From NCBI RefSeq assembly GCF_007489275.1, contig NZ_VLNR01000058.1, positions 1 to 42,983 of the forward strand: a stretch of 42,983 nt of DNA. Direction: 5' to 3'. A model generated the notes under the pieces. The model did not search any database. It had not been told where the DNA came from and saw nothing but the letters and a program-made list of their open reading frames with translations. The stretch is from Aquimarina algiphila. GTDB lineage: Bacteria > Bacteroidota > Bacteroidia > Flavobacteriales > Flavobacteriaceae. Shown here in pieces: positions 33,149-41,908 of this stretch. How positions within the stretch are numbered: the first letter of the stretch is position 1; every line of letters starts with the position of its first letter. A program made the position numbers and the translations under genes.

Positions 33149-34114
33149 TTATTCTTTTTTAAGGCTTGTATATAGCCTATTCCTTTTATAATTCTTGAGC
33201 TTATCATTTTTTAAATCGATCCCAATAAGTGATACCCAAAAGGCATCTGTATCAGGAATAAACTCATATGCAATATATAAATTTTCGGTTTCCATAGATA
33301 TAGGTACAGGAAGCATTTTGGATATTGAATATTCATTAATTATAGAATCAATAGGATTCTTATTTTTAAATAAGTAAAAACATTCTTTCTGAATTTTGTT
33401 ATTGTAAATACCAAATGACACAAAAGAAATGGTATCAGTATTCTTTATCATTTTATAATGAGCGTAAACATTGGAGGGATGAAAAGAATTTTTAATAAGT
33501 GTTTTTGCTAAGTATGTAGAATCTTTTTTAAATACAGAGGTTTTACTTAAAACAATATCATTATTAGACATACATAAGTAGTCTTCATCTTTATTAACAA
33601 TCTTGGTTTTTTCATATGTAGCAATCACTTGACTTTCTAATTGATCAGAGAAATACTCATAATTTTTTCTAAATAATGTATCTATTCTTTCTTGATCATC
33701 ATTTAATATTATGATTGTATCCAAACCCCTTACATCAAAATATTTTTGAGCTACTGATTTTTTAATTTTATACCTTTCGTGATCCTCAGTTTTTGATATT
33801 AACTCTCCTATATAGTCTTCTGTATTTCTGTGAAATGTATTGTGGAATGAATCAGGTACAGCGTCATTAAATGCTATAGAGATGTAATAGTCATCTTCTC
33901 CATACATCTTCTGCAACATCCCAATATAGATGGATTCTTCTTGTGTATACTCTGAATTTATTATATCGCTAGTTCTTTCTGGAGTTTCAACAGTTTTATC
34001 CTCTTTTGTTATAACAATTGAATTATCCTTATTTTGGTTTTTAATTTCCTTAGTACAAGAAATGCCTAAAAAAGATAGAATTATTAAAAGGTATTTTAAT
34101 GTATTTGTATTCAC
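33149..34114 (-). CDS. Lipoprotein of unknown function
   Basis: This 321-residue lipoprotein has a signal ending in LGISC (Cys20), followed by a Lys/Asn-rich tether. The rest alternates charged helices and strands, with ESIYIGMLQKMYGEDDYYI and a central Tyr/Phe-rich part. I recognise no domain. It has its own upstream gap and no close partner. Confidence 0.65.
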   Translation of the reverse strand: MNTNTLKYLLIILSFLGISCTKEIKNQNKDNSIVITKEDKTVETPERTSDIINSEYTQEESIYIGMLQKMYGEDDYYISIAFNDAVPDSFHNTFHRNTEDYIGELISKTEDHERYKIKKSVAQKYFDVRGLDTIIILNDDQERIDTLFRKNYEYFSDQLESQVIATYEKTKIVNKDEDYLCMSNNDIVLSKTSVFKKDSTYLAKTLIKNSFHPSNVYAHYKMIKNTDTISFVSFGIYNNKIQKECFYLFKNKNPIDSIINEYSISKMLPVPISMETENLYIAYEFIPDTDAFWVSLIGIDLKNDKLKNYKRNRLYTSLKKE

Positions 34115-34263
34115 GGTTTGTGTTTGGTTTATTGTAGAATTGTCTAAAGGAAATATTCTGTATAATCCAAGATAATAAATTGTAATGAATTAGAAATTAA
34201 GAATTCATAATTTGAGATTCTGAGATAAGTTCAAAGTGATAAGTAAATTATGATATATGTTTA

Positions 34264-35091
34264 TCAGTTCAGACCATTCGATTTTTTATATGTGTTGCTT
34301 TTACCCTTAATATACTCCCAAATCTGTAATGGATTTTTGGTATCTGATGGTTTAGGGAAATCTGTTTGATGTATACAGAAACTAAGAAAATCTTCAATGT
34401 GAGTTTGTGGTATTCCTAGTTCTTTAGAATAGGCAACCATTGGAAACATATTGGCTATTTGTTTCTCTATTTTGATATGCTCATCCAATACCAACCGATT
34501 TTTAAGTGCTTTTGTTTTTCCCGAAATCCTATTCATGATTTTGTGAGTATTTACTGTGATTCCGACTCCAAAAGGACTGCCTTGTAGTTTTACAAATTTC
34601 CCGTCATCTGCTTCAAAAAGCAATCGTTCGTTTTTGGTTTTTACCTTCACTTTTGCTTGGGGTAATCCTAAAGAAGAAGAGTTGATAACAGGTTTGCTGT
34701 CAAACCGTTGAGCATCAAGATGTATGTTGCCGGTTAAATTGTGTGGTTGTATTATAACTTCATCCAGATCGATAACTTTTTCTTGTAGATCGATAAAAAT
34801 CATCTTTTGATGTATCATAGCCTCTGTTACCATAATTTCTTTTGTTGAGTAATGGACAGCAGAAAACTGTAAGGTGTCGTTTACGTTAACTTCTAGTTTA
34901 AAAAGCCCTTTTGCATTGGTAATCGTGGTTTTTTTGGTGTTAAGGTTAATGATCAAAACATTGGAGATGTCATGATTAAGGCTTTGAACCTTACCTATTA
35001 GCTCTTCGACATGTTCCTGGGCACATCCAATAGATGAGGTCAATGAAACAAGTAATAATCCAAAAATCTTAAATAAGCGATCATTGCTCAC
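34264..35091 (-). CDS. CarboxypepD_reg-like exported protein
   Basis: This 275-residue protein has a signal peptide ending near SSIGCAQ; the Cys could make it a lipoprotein. Residues about 30-115 form a CarboxypepD_reg-like domain (LIGKVQSLNHDISNVLIINL, TNAKGLFKLEVNVNDTLQFS, and the closing VIDLDEVIIQP that typifies it). The C-terminal 150 residues are not assigned. It is distinct from the similar protein at 3794-4999 in everything but this domain. Confidence 0.78.
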   Translation of the reverse strand: MSNDRLFKIFGLLLVSLTSSIGCAQEHVEELIGKVQSLNHDISNVLIINLNTKKTTITNAKGLFKLEVNVNDTLQFSAVHYSTKEIMVTEAMIHQKMIFIDLQEKVIDLDEVIIQPHNLTGNIHLDAQRFDSKPVINSSSLGLPQAKVKVKTKNERLLFEADDGKFVKLQGSPFGVGITVNTHKIMNRISGKTKALKNRLVLDEHIKIEKQIANMFPMVAYSKELGIPQTHIEDFLSFCIHQTDFPKPSDTKNPLQIWEYIKGKSNTYKKSNGLN

Positions 35092-35243
35092 ATTTTGGGT
35101 ATTAAGGTTTTATAAAAAACCTTAAAATTTTGGAGATGTTGCAATGATGATATTAGGTGAGAGATAGGGTTTGGGGTACGAAATGCAACATAAAAAGATA
35201 CAAAATGTTGGTTTGACAGGTGCTAGCTAAAGTATGTACAACG

Positions 35244-36338
35244 TTATTTTTTTTTCACAAATGTTGGCAAGAATATATCTTTCATTATTGCAAATGGTAA
35301 TTTATCTTCTTGTGAATTATATGCACCCCCTGTAAATACAGCCACCATATCTAATGTAGGAAAGATCATAATATACTGTCCGCCGTTACCCGTTGCGGTT
35401 TTAGAAATAACCATTTTCTCTTCTATTTTAAACGGAATATTCCACCAGAAATATCCATAGTCAATTCCTGTTATTTTTGTTTTCGGAGTGGTGGATTCCT
35501 CAATCCACTTTTGAGAAACAATTTGTTTTTCATTCCATAGACCGTTGTTGAGTATCAATTGTCCAATTTTGGCCATATCGCGAGAGGTCATATATAACCT
35601 TTTTCCTGAAGGGATAATCTCCTTATCTGAAGTATGCCCCCAATGTACATTGGTAATACCTAAATCATTAAATACATATTGATCTGCGAATTTGTCAATT
35701 GTCATTCCAGAAGCTTGACTTATTATTTCTGCAATCAGAATTGCACCCATAGAACAATAATTGGATACCGCTCCTGGCTCATTGATCATAGGTAAATTAA
35801 GTGTGTATTGAAGCCAGTCTTTTTTTCTGGAAACTTTATCTTCTTGCCCTTTTGATTTTTTATTCCAATCGTTACAATCAAGCCCGCTAGACATAGTTAA
35901 AAGATGTTTGATCGTAATTGTTTCTTTTCTGTTGTCAATATTTTTGGTGACAATAGGGTTTTTAAGATATTTTGATATGGGGTCATCCACACTAGCTATA
36001 AATCCTTTATCGATAGCAATTCCCATTAGTATGGATCGTATACTTTTTGTTGTAGAACGAAGATCGTGTGGTTGGTCTGCAGAGGTTGTATTGAAATACT
36101 CCTCGATAATTAGCTGATCATTTTTTATCAATAAAACACTATGTAGTTTGTTTTTTTGATTGAGTATTTGGCTGAATAATTTATATATCCTTGTTGTATC
36201 TATTTTTTGAGACTGTAAATTGTTCGTTTTCCATCCATCATTATGTTCTTTTGGTTGAGAATATAGGTAGGTGTTTTGTCCATAGCATAGTGTACTTATC
36301 AATAAGGTGAAAAATGTTAGTGTTGCTATGTTTTTCAT
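35244..36338 (-). CDS. Beta-lactamase-family serine hydrolase
   Basis: This 364-residue protein has a signal peptide ending at CYGQ. The SxxK motif is STTK (Ser95, Lys98) in HDLRSTTKSIRSILMG. The second motif is the Tyr in GAVSNYCSMGA, where the usual Y-S-N is Y-C-S. A K/H-T/S-G-like third motif is weak (TATGNGGQYIM). This is the class C / esterase-type group (PF00144), which acts on esters, amides or D-amino acid peptides. Substrate unknown. It lies alone, with ordinary flanks. Confidence 0.88.
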   Translation of the reverse strand: MKNIATLTFFTLLISTLCYGQNTYLYSQPKEHNDGWKTNNLQSQKIDTTRIYKLFSQILNQKNKLHSVLLIKNDQLIIEEYFNTTSADQPHDLRSTTKSIRSILMGIAIDKGFIASVDDPISKYLKNPIVTKNIDNRKETITIKHLLTMSSGLDCNDWNKKSKGQEDKVSRKKDWLQYTLNLPMINEPGAVSNYCSMGAILIAEIISQASGMTIDKFADQYVFNDLGITNVHWGHTSDKEIIPSGKRLYMTSRDMAKIGQLILNNGLWNEKQIVSQKWIEESTTPKTKITGIDYGYFWWNIPFKIEEKMVISKTATGNGGQYIMIFPTLDMVAVFTGGAYNSQEDKLPFAIMKDIFLPTFVKKK

Positions 36339-36400
36339 AATAAATGGGTAATGATCTTGATCCAGGAACCAAGATCGGTTTCTATATTTAATTTTATGTA

Positions 36401-37174
36401 TTAAAGAATACCACTTATAAAAATGGGTTCTATCATTAAACCTTCATATCCTGGTCTCATACCATAGGCTATAATTATTATCTTGTTCTCACTATAAAAA
36501 TAGACGCTACCCACAAAATAATCTCTGTAACATTGATTTAATTTTAATTGGTTTTCAAAATCAAAGGCTGGTTTATCAGATTCGTCAGTGATTTTTAAAT
36601 TAAATTTTTTAATACATTCAGAACAACCCAATCCATCCTCATCAATAGTTAATTCATCCACAATCATTGTGGAGAAATTAATATTAAATTGTTGGGAATC
36701 TGCCGTATTTGTAGTTCTAAATCTTTCACTACTTATAGGAATACTTAATTTACTATGTGATTCTGGATTACTTACGCAGTCATTGTTTTTTAATATGTAC
36801 TCGTGAATAGGTTGATAATATGCCAAATAACCAGTATTGCCTCTTATTATATTGTACTTATCAAGAAACCGGTTATTAAAAGCAATCATACTTTTTAGTA
36901 GATCATTAACAACGAGTTTATTTGAGACACCAGGAGTTACGGGTTTGTATTCTTTTTCTAATTCGAGCGCATCTATTGTTTTGTTTTTTTTAACATCAAC
37001 AATAACAAGTCTTCCTTTCCAGGTATAACTTTCACTGTATGGGGTATAGGTATATATGGCTAGAAAATTACCTGAATCTGAAAAACCAATCAATCTTGTA
37101 TTAATAATATTTTCGGCATTGCAATTTATTTGAAATAGTACAATGACGATAAAGGAATATATAATTTTTTGCAT
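36401..37174 (-). CDS. Exported protein of unknown function
   Basis: The ATG at 37174 gives 257 residues and a signal peptide (MQKIIYSFIVIVLFQINCNA). The longer frame start at 37210 overlaps the preceding gene and adds residues that are not signal-like. The protein has RLVIVDVKKNKTIDALELEK, which resembles one strand pair of a beta-propeller, and one GCSECIKKF segment with two cysteines. I recognise no family. The gene follows the DinB-like gene on the same strand after 16 bp. Confidence 0.65.
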   Translation of the reverse strand: MQKIIYSFIVIVLFQINCNAENIINTRLIGFSDSGNFLAIYTYTPYSESYTWKGRLVIVDVKKNKTIDALELEKEYKPVTPGVSNKLVVNDLLKSMIAFNNRFLDKYNIIRGNTGYLAYYQPIHEYILKNNDCVSNPESHSKLSIPISSERFRTTNTADSQQFNINFSTMIVDELTIDEDGLGCSECIKKFNLKITDESDKPAFDFENQLKLNQCYRDYFVGSVYFYSENKIIIIAYGMRPGYEGLMIEPIFISGIL

Positions 37175-37190
37175 GTTGATATAATTGATT

Positions 37191-37721
37191 TTATTTAGAA
37201 TTTTTCTCAAATTCTAATCGGATATATTCATTTGATTTTCCTTTTGGTATTGATGGTGAATTCCATTTTTCATTTAAAACCATTTTCCCAATAAAAGCAA
37301 TTTGACCGATATGATATGGGTAATGAGCAATTTGTCTAGTTATGTTTTCAATTAATTTGACTTTTTTATTTCTTATGAGAATTGGTTTGTGAAAATTACT
37401 TTCATTAATAGAGCCTAAAGCATCATAAAGACAATTCCATCCTTTCTCCCATTTTTCAATTAATTCTGAATATGTTAAGTTCTGAGTCTTAAATTCACTT
37501 TCTCGATCTCTCCACTCTTTTTCTCCGTCACTCTCAAAAAAATCTGTCCATCTGGATAACATATTTTCTGATACATGGATCATTATGCATGCAATATCAT
37601 TACTTCCTTCATTATATTTCCAATATAAATCTTTCTCTGTTAATTGTGAAATTGTTTTATCTGCAACTTCCTTATAGGATTCGAATTGCTTCTTTATATT
37701 GTTTAGATATTCTTCTATCAT
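37191..37721 (-). CDS. DinB/DUF1572-like four-helix protein
   Basis: This 176-residue protein has a four-helix arrangement. His residues in ACIMIHVSENMLSRW and RQIAHYPYHIGQIAFIGK are placed as in the DinB/DUF1572 metal-binding site. Members of this superfamily include thiol-dependent transferases. The C-terminal end is a short tail. It was probably co-transcribed with the downstream exported-protein gene (16 bp gap). Confidence 0.85.
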   Translation of the reverse strand: MIEEYLNNIKKQFESYKEVADKTISQLTEKDLYWKYNEGSNDIACIMIHVSENMLSRWTDFFESDGEKEWRDRESEFKTQNLTYSELIEKWEKGWNCLYDALGSINESNFHKPILIRNKKVKLIENITRQIAHYPYHIGQIAFIGKMVLNEKWNSPSIPKGKSNEYIRLEFEKNSK

Positions 37722-37767
37722 TAGTCCTTACTTTATTTCTGTTTTTTTTATATAATGTTAGACTTTG

Positions 37768-38130
37768 TTACTGATTTTTCATTGCATCCAGATAATAATT
37801 ATAACCTTCTAGCTCTTCTTTAGATACTTTTTCTACTTTCAACAATACGGGTTTATCCATTAAGAATCCTTCTTTTGCCATAGGAGCATGCCCGATTAGG
37901 AAATTTAAATCTGCAGAGTTTAAGTCATTTGGTTTGGTTTTAAATTCATCAGAATACATTCTTATATGCACTGCAAATTCATCTAATGCTAATATTTTTG
38001 ATACACTATAAAATCCATTATCATTTTGGATTATATAAAACCCGTCCACTACTAAATCATTAGATTTTTCGGAACAACCTGTCATCACGAATACTCCAAT
38101 AATCAATATTAGTTTTGAAATAATTCTCAT
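37768..38130 (-). CDS. Small lipoprotein of unknown function
   Basis: This 120-residue lipoprotein has a signal ending in VMTGC (Cys19), with a short mature domain containing LDEFAVHIRMYSDEFK and a terminal YYLDAMKNQ. No family recognised. The DinB-like gene begins 47 bp downstream on the same strand. Confidence 0.65.
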   Translation of the reverse strand: MRIISKLILIIGVFVMTGCSEKSNDLVVDGFYIIQNDNGFYSVSKILALDEFAVHIRMYSDEFKTKPNDLNSADLNFLIGHAPMAKEGFLMDKPVLLKVEKVSKEELEGYNYYLDAMKNQ

Positions 38131-38287
38131 ACTACTTCTTTTTCTTAAGTCTACCGTTTAAATAAACTCAATTGGATTATTTTTTATTGATTTTATATAG
38201 CTAATCTACCGTAAGATTTACTATAATCCTAATGAAGAATTACAATCAATTTACAATGTTTTTCTAGTGAAGGATAAGCATATTTTG

Positions 38288-38737
38288 TTATAGAGATTTC
38301 TTAAAACCTTTATGTGTTGAAGAATCAAAGCCTAATTTTTCGTAAAATTTAATAGAATCGCTTCTATCAGATTCGGTTAAGAAGATCATTTGCGAGCACT
38401 TTCTTTTTTTTGCGTTATTTTCTAATTCGCTCAAAAGGCTTTTTCCTATTCCTTTTCCTCTATGTTCTTTACTCACAACAAAATTTTCCATAACGAGAAA
38501 TGGTTTACATGCTCCGTACAATTCTTCACATATAACACCTTGTATGGTCCCGATTATTTCTCCGTTCATTTCTGCACCTAAAAAAATGTATTGAGAATCT
38601 TTTGAAACCCTCTTAAAGACTTCTTTCATTTTTGTGAGGTTCATCGCATCATTCCAAAATAGCGAATAGAGTTCTGCTACTTGATGTAAATCAGTTTCTT
38701 TGAGCCTTCTTATGGAGTAATCTAATTTGGTATTCAT
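38288..38737 (-). CDS. GNAT-family N-acetyltransferase
   Basis: In this 149-residue protein, FVVSKEHRGKGIGKSLLSEL is a textbook acetyl-CoA loop (R-G-K-G-I-G). SDRSDSIKFYEKLGFDSSTH is the C-terminal signature. The start RRLKETDLHQVAELYSLFW is typical. The substrate cannot be read. It is the third GNAT gene in the window. Confidence 0.88.
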   Translation of the reverse strand: MNTKLDYSIRRLKETDLHQVAELYSLFWNDAMNLTKMKEVFKRVSKDSQYIFLGAEMNGEIIGTIQGVICEELYGACKPFLVMENFVVSKEHRGKGIGKSLLSELENNAKKRKCSQMIFLTESDRSDSIKFYEKLGFDSSTHKGFKKSL

Positions 38738-38880
38738 AGATATAAGTCTTGATAGTCTTAGAAGAGTGATTTTTCCTTCAAAATTAGGATAAAAACCCCA
38801 TGTAAATTAGGTAAAAGACGGTTGTTTTTGTTTGGTTATAGATTTTATTTTATATCAAACAAAAACTAAATATATTTATT
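38738..38880. other. Divergent intergenic region
   Basis: This gap holds promoters for the acetyltransferase gene (minus) and the small protein gene (plus). Only AT-rich sequence is seen; the TATATCAAACAAAAACTAAA just before the plus-strand start is the leader. Confidence 0.4.
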
Positions 38881-39222
38881 ATGACAACAGTTGAATACAT
38901 CAAAAAGTATGACATCGCCTATTATGGAGGAGGAAATAATAGTAAAAATTATGCATATAGAGCAATAATAGGACTAAGAAGAGATAACGGCAGCTTAATC
39001 GGTGCTGCTTATTTTCATAGAGATGCATCTACTCTTCCTAATACAGATTCGATGAGTGGTTCGGGATACATTTATGTACATTATAGCGAATCAGATCTTG
39101 AACGAATTGTAGATTTACTTCGTAACGAAGAACCCGTTTATGTGCGATATGTACCAGGTTGGGAGATGGCTTCTATTAATACATCATTAGAACCCATAGG
39201 AGAAGAAGAGTTTAACGGGTAA
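38881..39222 (+). CDS. Conserved small soluble protein of unknown function
   Basis: This 113-residue protein starts MTTVEYIKKYDIAYYGGG. Later segments AAYFHRDASTLPNTDS, YIYVHYSESDLERIVDLLRN and EPVYVRYVPGWEMASINTS form a mixed alpha/beta unit, and it ends in EPIGEEEF. I believe homologues occur as stand-alone proteins in several bacteria (from memory, unchecked). Function is unknown. It converges with the radical SAM gene, with a hairpin between. Confidence 0.7.
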   Translation: MTTVEYIKKYDIAYYGGGNNSKNYAYRAIIGLRRDNGSLIGAAYFHRDASTLPNTDSMSGSGYIYVHYSESDLERIVDLLRNEEPVYVRYVPGWEMASINTSLEPIGEEEFNG

Positions 39223-39235
39223 AGTCAGAGATTTT

Positions 39236-39267
39236 AATAAGCGCGGATGTTGAAGTCCGCGCTATTA
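39236..39267. terminator. Bidirectional hairpin between convergent genes
   Basis: TAATAAGCGCGGA (39236-39248) and TCCGCGCTATTA (39256-39267) form a GC-rich stem with one bulged A. It lies between the plus-strand gene ending at 39222 and the radical SAM gene ending at 39313. A T run follows on the plus strand at 39279. Confidence 0.65.
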
Positions 39268-39312
39268 GTATAGTGAACTTTTTTTACTTTAATGAGAAAC
39301 AATAAAGTAATT

Positions 39313-40275
39313 TTATTTAACTGCATTTTGGTATAGTGAATTTCTAATTTGTTTTATGGTAATGTTTTTAGTTTTTATTCCTATCGTATTGCATAAATCG
39401 CAAACATCATTAAATTTAGAATTTAATATTTCTGAAAAGTCAATATCATCTTTAATAAAAGAAATAATTTTATTAAAACCTAAATTGGATAGAGCCCATA
39501 AATAAGGATCGTTTTCTGCAAAATCTATGATTTCTTCGAAGCTATTCTCTTTTAAGTTTCCAAGAATAAGTTCATTTTTCTTATTTACTATATATGTAGA
39601 GCAGCAAGGATATACATCTCCATTGGGCCATACAGAAAACACAAAAGATTTTTTTAAAGGACATCTCATAGCTTTAGAAGTAATTTTTTCTTTTATAATG
39701 CTGCCACAGCCTTCTTTATTTTCCGCATATCCTACTTGGGCAACATAATGAAAATCAACTTTAATCAGAGAAGTATTTGAGTCAATAAGTTTAGATAATA
39801 TATTTTTACTTAGATATTTTTCAAATTCTTGCCTTTCATTTTTAAATAGTGTGACACTAAGTAAAATAGGAATGTTATGCATTAAAAGTTCTCTGATGAA
39901 TACTATATAAATTTTTTGATCTGTAAATTTTAAATGGGAAGGATCAATACTAATGGTAATATCATTTATTCTATTTGAAACTAATTCATTAGCTACGGTT
40001 ATTGCATATTCTTCTTTTTTTGTCCAACCAAGTCCAGTGGTTAACCCCCAAGGGATACCTGAGTCATTACATAATCTTACTGCTTCGAATAGTTTTTTTC
40101 TTCTTATTAAAGGTTCACCACCTGTAAATCCAACTTTTTTGAATTTTCTTGACTCAGCTGTTTTTAAAACATCAAATAAGAATGAATCTTTTAAATCTAA
40201 TGGTTTAGGAGGAACGCAACAAAATGAACATCTTAATGGGCAATTGTCTGTTAAAGAAATGGCTAATGTATGCAT
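39313..40275 (-). CDS. Radical SAM / SPASM-domain peptide-modifying enzyme
   Basis: This 320-residue protein starts with the radical SAM motif C-x3-C-x2-C (Cys12, 16, 19, plus Cys20) that binds the [4Fe-4S] cluster reducing S-adenosylmethionine. GFTGGEPLIRR (GGEP, 52-55) follows. The C-terminal part has a SPASM-like cluster: Cys190, Cys205, Cys224-225 in PNGDVYPCCST, then GNLKENSFEEI, and Cys292/Cys295 in VCDLC. SPASM enzymes usually modify ribosomal peptides. The gene upstream on the same strand, 54 bp away, encodes a likely precursor, with a hairpin between. The product type (crosslink, excision, epimer) cannot be fixed from sequence. It is shorter than many SPASM enzymes. Confidence 0.88.
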   Translation of the reverse strand: MHTLAISLTDNCPLRCSFCCVPPKPLDLKDSFLFDVLKTAESRKFKKVGFTGGEPLIRRKKLFEAVRLCNDSGIPWGLTTGLGWTKKEEYAITVANELVSNRINDITISIDPSHLKFTDQKIYIVFIRELLMHNIPILLSVTLFKNERQEFEKYLSKNILSKLIDSNTSLIKVDFHYVAQVGYAENKEGCGSIIKEKITSKAMRCPLKKSFVFSVWPNGDVYPCCSTYIVNKKNELILGNLKENSFEEIIDFAENDPYLWALSNLGFNKIISFIKDDIDFSEILNSKFNDVCDLCNTIGIKTKNITIKQIRNSLYQNAVK

Positions 40276-40289
40276 GTTTTATAATTTAT

Positions 40290-40321
40290 ATAGCACGGTT
40301 TTTATAATGAAACCGCGCTAT
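40290..40321 (-). promoter_or_regulatory. Hairpin between precursor and radical SAM gene
   Basis: ATAGCACGGTTT (40290-40301) pairs with AAACCGCGCTAT (40310-40321), one mismatch that can be a G-U pair in RNA, with an 8-nt loop. No T run follows on the minus strand. It is more likely an RNA-stability or attenuation element that sets precursor-to-enzyme ratio than a full terminator. Confidence 0.6.
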
Positions 40322-40329
40322 GATCATTT

Positions 40330-40668
40330 TTAGCTATTGACTACCCAACCACCATCTTTATATACTATATTCCAGCTATATGGATCAATATCGGAGTTGA
40401 ATGGATGAATAGATTCTAGATCGTTAACCCCGTATTTTTTTAATAATTCTATTGTAGTGTTGATACCATCAAGTTGAGTGATAGCATCACTTGTACCCGG
40501 TTTTATAACAAAATTAGAAAGATTACCATTATCATCAGATTTGATAACTACATCAGTACTATCTTTAATAATATCTTTTTCTTTAAGTTTAGATGTGAGT
40601 TCAGAGAAGAACTCAGTCCTAGTTAGTCCATCGTTTTTTAGTTTGAGATTTAGTTCATTTAAATCCAT
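40330..40668 (-). CDS. Candidate RiPP precursor with a long leader
   Basis: The ATG at 40668 gives 112 residues; a TTG two codons earlier also fits. There are no cysteines. Residues 1-58 look like a folded leader: a helical start, then SKLKEKDIIKDSTDVVIKSD and NFVIKP, which by eye resembles nitrile-hydratase-type (NHLP) leaders. The tail has two aromatic-rich patches, DPYSWNIVYKDGGWVV ending in NS (Trp99, Trp108, Tyr97, Tyr103), plus a KYG triplet (78-80). Radical SAM crosslinks at Trp/Tyr, or tyramine excision at XYG, are both known in other families, but neither is shown. The next gene encodes the radical SAM/SPASM enzyme. It could instead be an unrelated small protein. Confidence 0.6.
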   Translation of the reverse strand: MDLNELNLKLKNDGLTRTEFFSELTSKLKEKDIIKDSTDVVIKSDDNGNLSNFVIKPGTSDAITQLDGINTTIELLKKYGVNDLESIHPFNSDIDPYSWNIVYKDGGWVVNS

Positions 40669-40872
40669 AATCAATTAAATTAGATATTACCTACTCTATA
40701 CAGTTTTCGGCTTCCCTGTTTGTTTTAACATAAAAAGATCGTATTCCTTTTTTACAATATTTTTGGTAAATCAGTAGTACTTAGATTTTGGTGTTGATCA
40801 AACATGGTATACAAATGACTAATTCATTTTTAAATACTTGAATCAAAAGAAGTTATTATACCAGGGTTTATC

Positions 40873-40892
40873 AATACCCGATATTGGGTATT
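40873..40892 (-). terminator. Hairpin directly after the LuxR-type gene
   Basis: AATACCC (40873-40879) pairs with GGGTATT (40886-40892). It touches the stop codon of the LuxR-type gene on the minus strand. No T run follows, so termination is uncertain. It separates the regulator from the precursor gene 205 bp further on. Confidence 0.4.
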
Positions 40893-41642
40893 TTAGTTTT
40901 TAAAAGCTTTAAGAAAGGCTAAGAGGTTACTTTTATTCTGGATTTTTAATTTAGCTTTTGTATTTTTCCAATGGGTTCTTACCGTATGAAGAGAGATAAA
41001 TAACTTTTCGGCTATTTGTTGATGCTTTTTGCATTCTGCAATTAGAGATAAGATTTCTTTTTCTCGCTGAGTTAGTAAATGATATTTGTATTCATTTTCC
41101 AGGATAAATTGTTCTTGTTCTATAGATTCATTAAGGAATTTTAAGGTAGATTTTATGTTTTGACAAGGCAGCTTGATAATCATATTTCCTTCTTGATCTA
41201 CTCCTTCATAAATAATTTTACTTTTTTTATAATTTCGGGTATTTTCAACTGAATTAGTAAGCCATTGTCTTGCTTCTTGCTCTGTAGTAAAATGTATTGG
41301 AACAATGCAGGACTTTGTTTTTTCGAAAGAATTGATTACACTAACATGCGCTAAAATATCTTTACTAACTACAAAAGCACATTTCTTGTTACCGTATGTA
41401 TAGCAAGGTTTATTAACCATTTCTTCAATCCATAGCTGTATAGTTTGATCTAAGTGCAAGGTGAATTTTTGTTGTAACCATAATGTATACATTGGTCTAA
41501 ACTCCTCATAAAATAAAGTATAGGCTAACATTTCTTTTTTAAAATCATTGATACAGTCTGGTGAATTATACCAATATTGTATAAATAGACTGTTTTGGAC
41601 TTCATAGGTAATCGCTAGATATTTCCCCTTGTAGATTTTCAT
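40893..41642 (-). CDS. LuxR-family transcriptional regulator
   Basis: This 249-residue protein ends in a LuxR-type HTH at about 188-249: LLTQREKEILSLIAECKKHQ, QIAEKLFISLHTVRTHW, NTKAKLKIQNKSNLLAF. The N-terminal 180 residues are not a response-regulator receiver or PAS domain I can identify. They resemble a STAS/LuxR-type Bacteroidota protein that senses an unknown signal. It lies upstream of the precursor and radical SAM genes on the same strand, so it may control them. This is inference from position, since the 224-bp gap has no operator I could prove. Confidence 0.85.
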   Translation of the reverse strand: MKIYKGKYLAITYEVQNSLFIQYWYNSPDCINDFKKEMLAYTLFYEEFRPMYTLWLQQKFTLHLDQTIQLWIEEMVNKPCYTYGNKKCAFVVSKDILAHVSVINSFEKTKSCIVPIHFTTEQEARQWLTNSVENTRNYKKSKIIYEGVDQEGNMIIKLPCQNIKSTLKFLNESIEQEQFILENEYKYHLLTQREKEILSLIAECKKHQQIAEKLFISLHTVRTHWKNTKAKLKIQNKSNLLAFLKAFKN

Positions 41643-41908
41643 TTAATTTTAACTAACAAAATGATATAGTACAATATGTTAGCATTATATCTATTTTGCG
41701 TTTGTAACCCCTTGTAAATGTGTTGTATAAAGATACACTGCTATTTTTTCTTTTTTTTACGGGATTCCATATTGAAGAATGAAAAATTTAAAGACACGAA
41801 CAGAGCGTACCAAATTACTTTGATGTTATAGGTTTATTCTTATACTTTACTTTTTTCTATACTATTTGTCACACTTCGTATCTTTTGAATGTCTAACTTA
41901 TAGAAGAT

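Noticed and set aside
39313..40275. Mycofactocin or PQQ maturase
   Set aside because: No MftA/PqqA-type short precursor or the other pathway genes are present.
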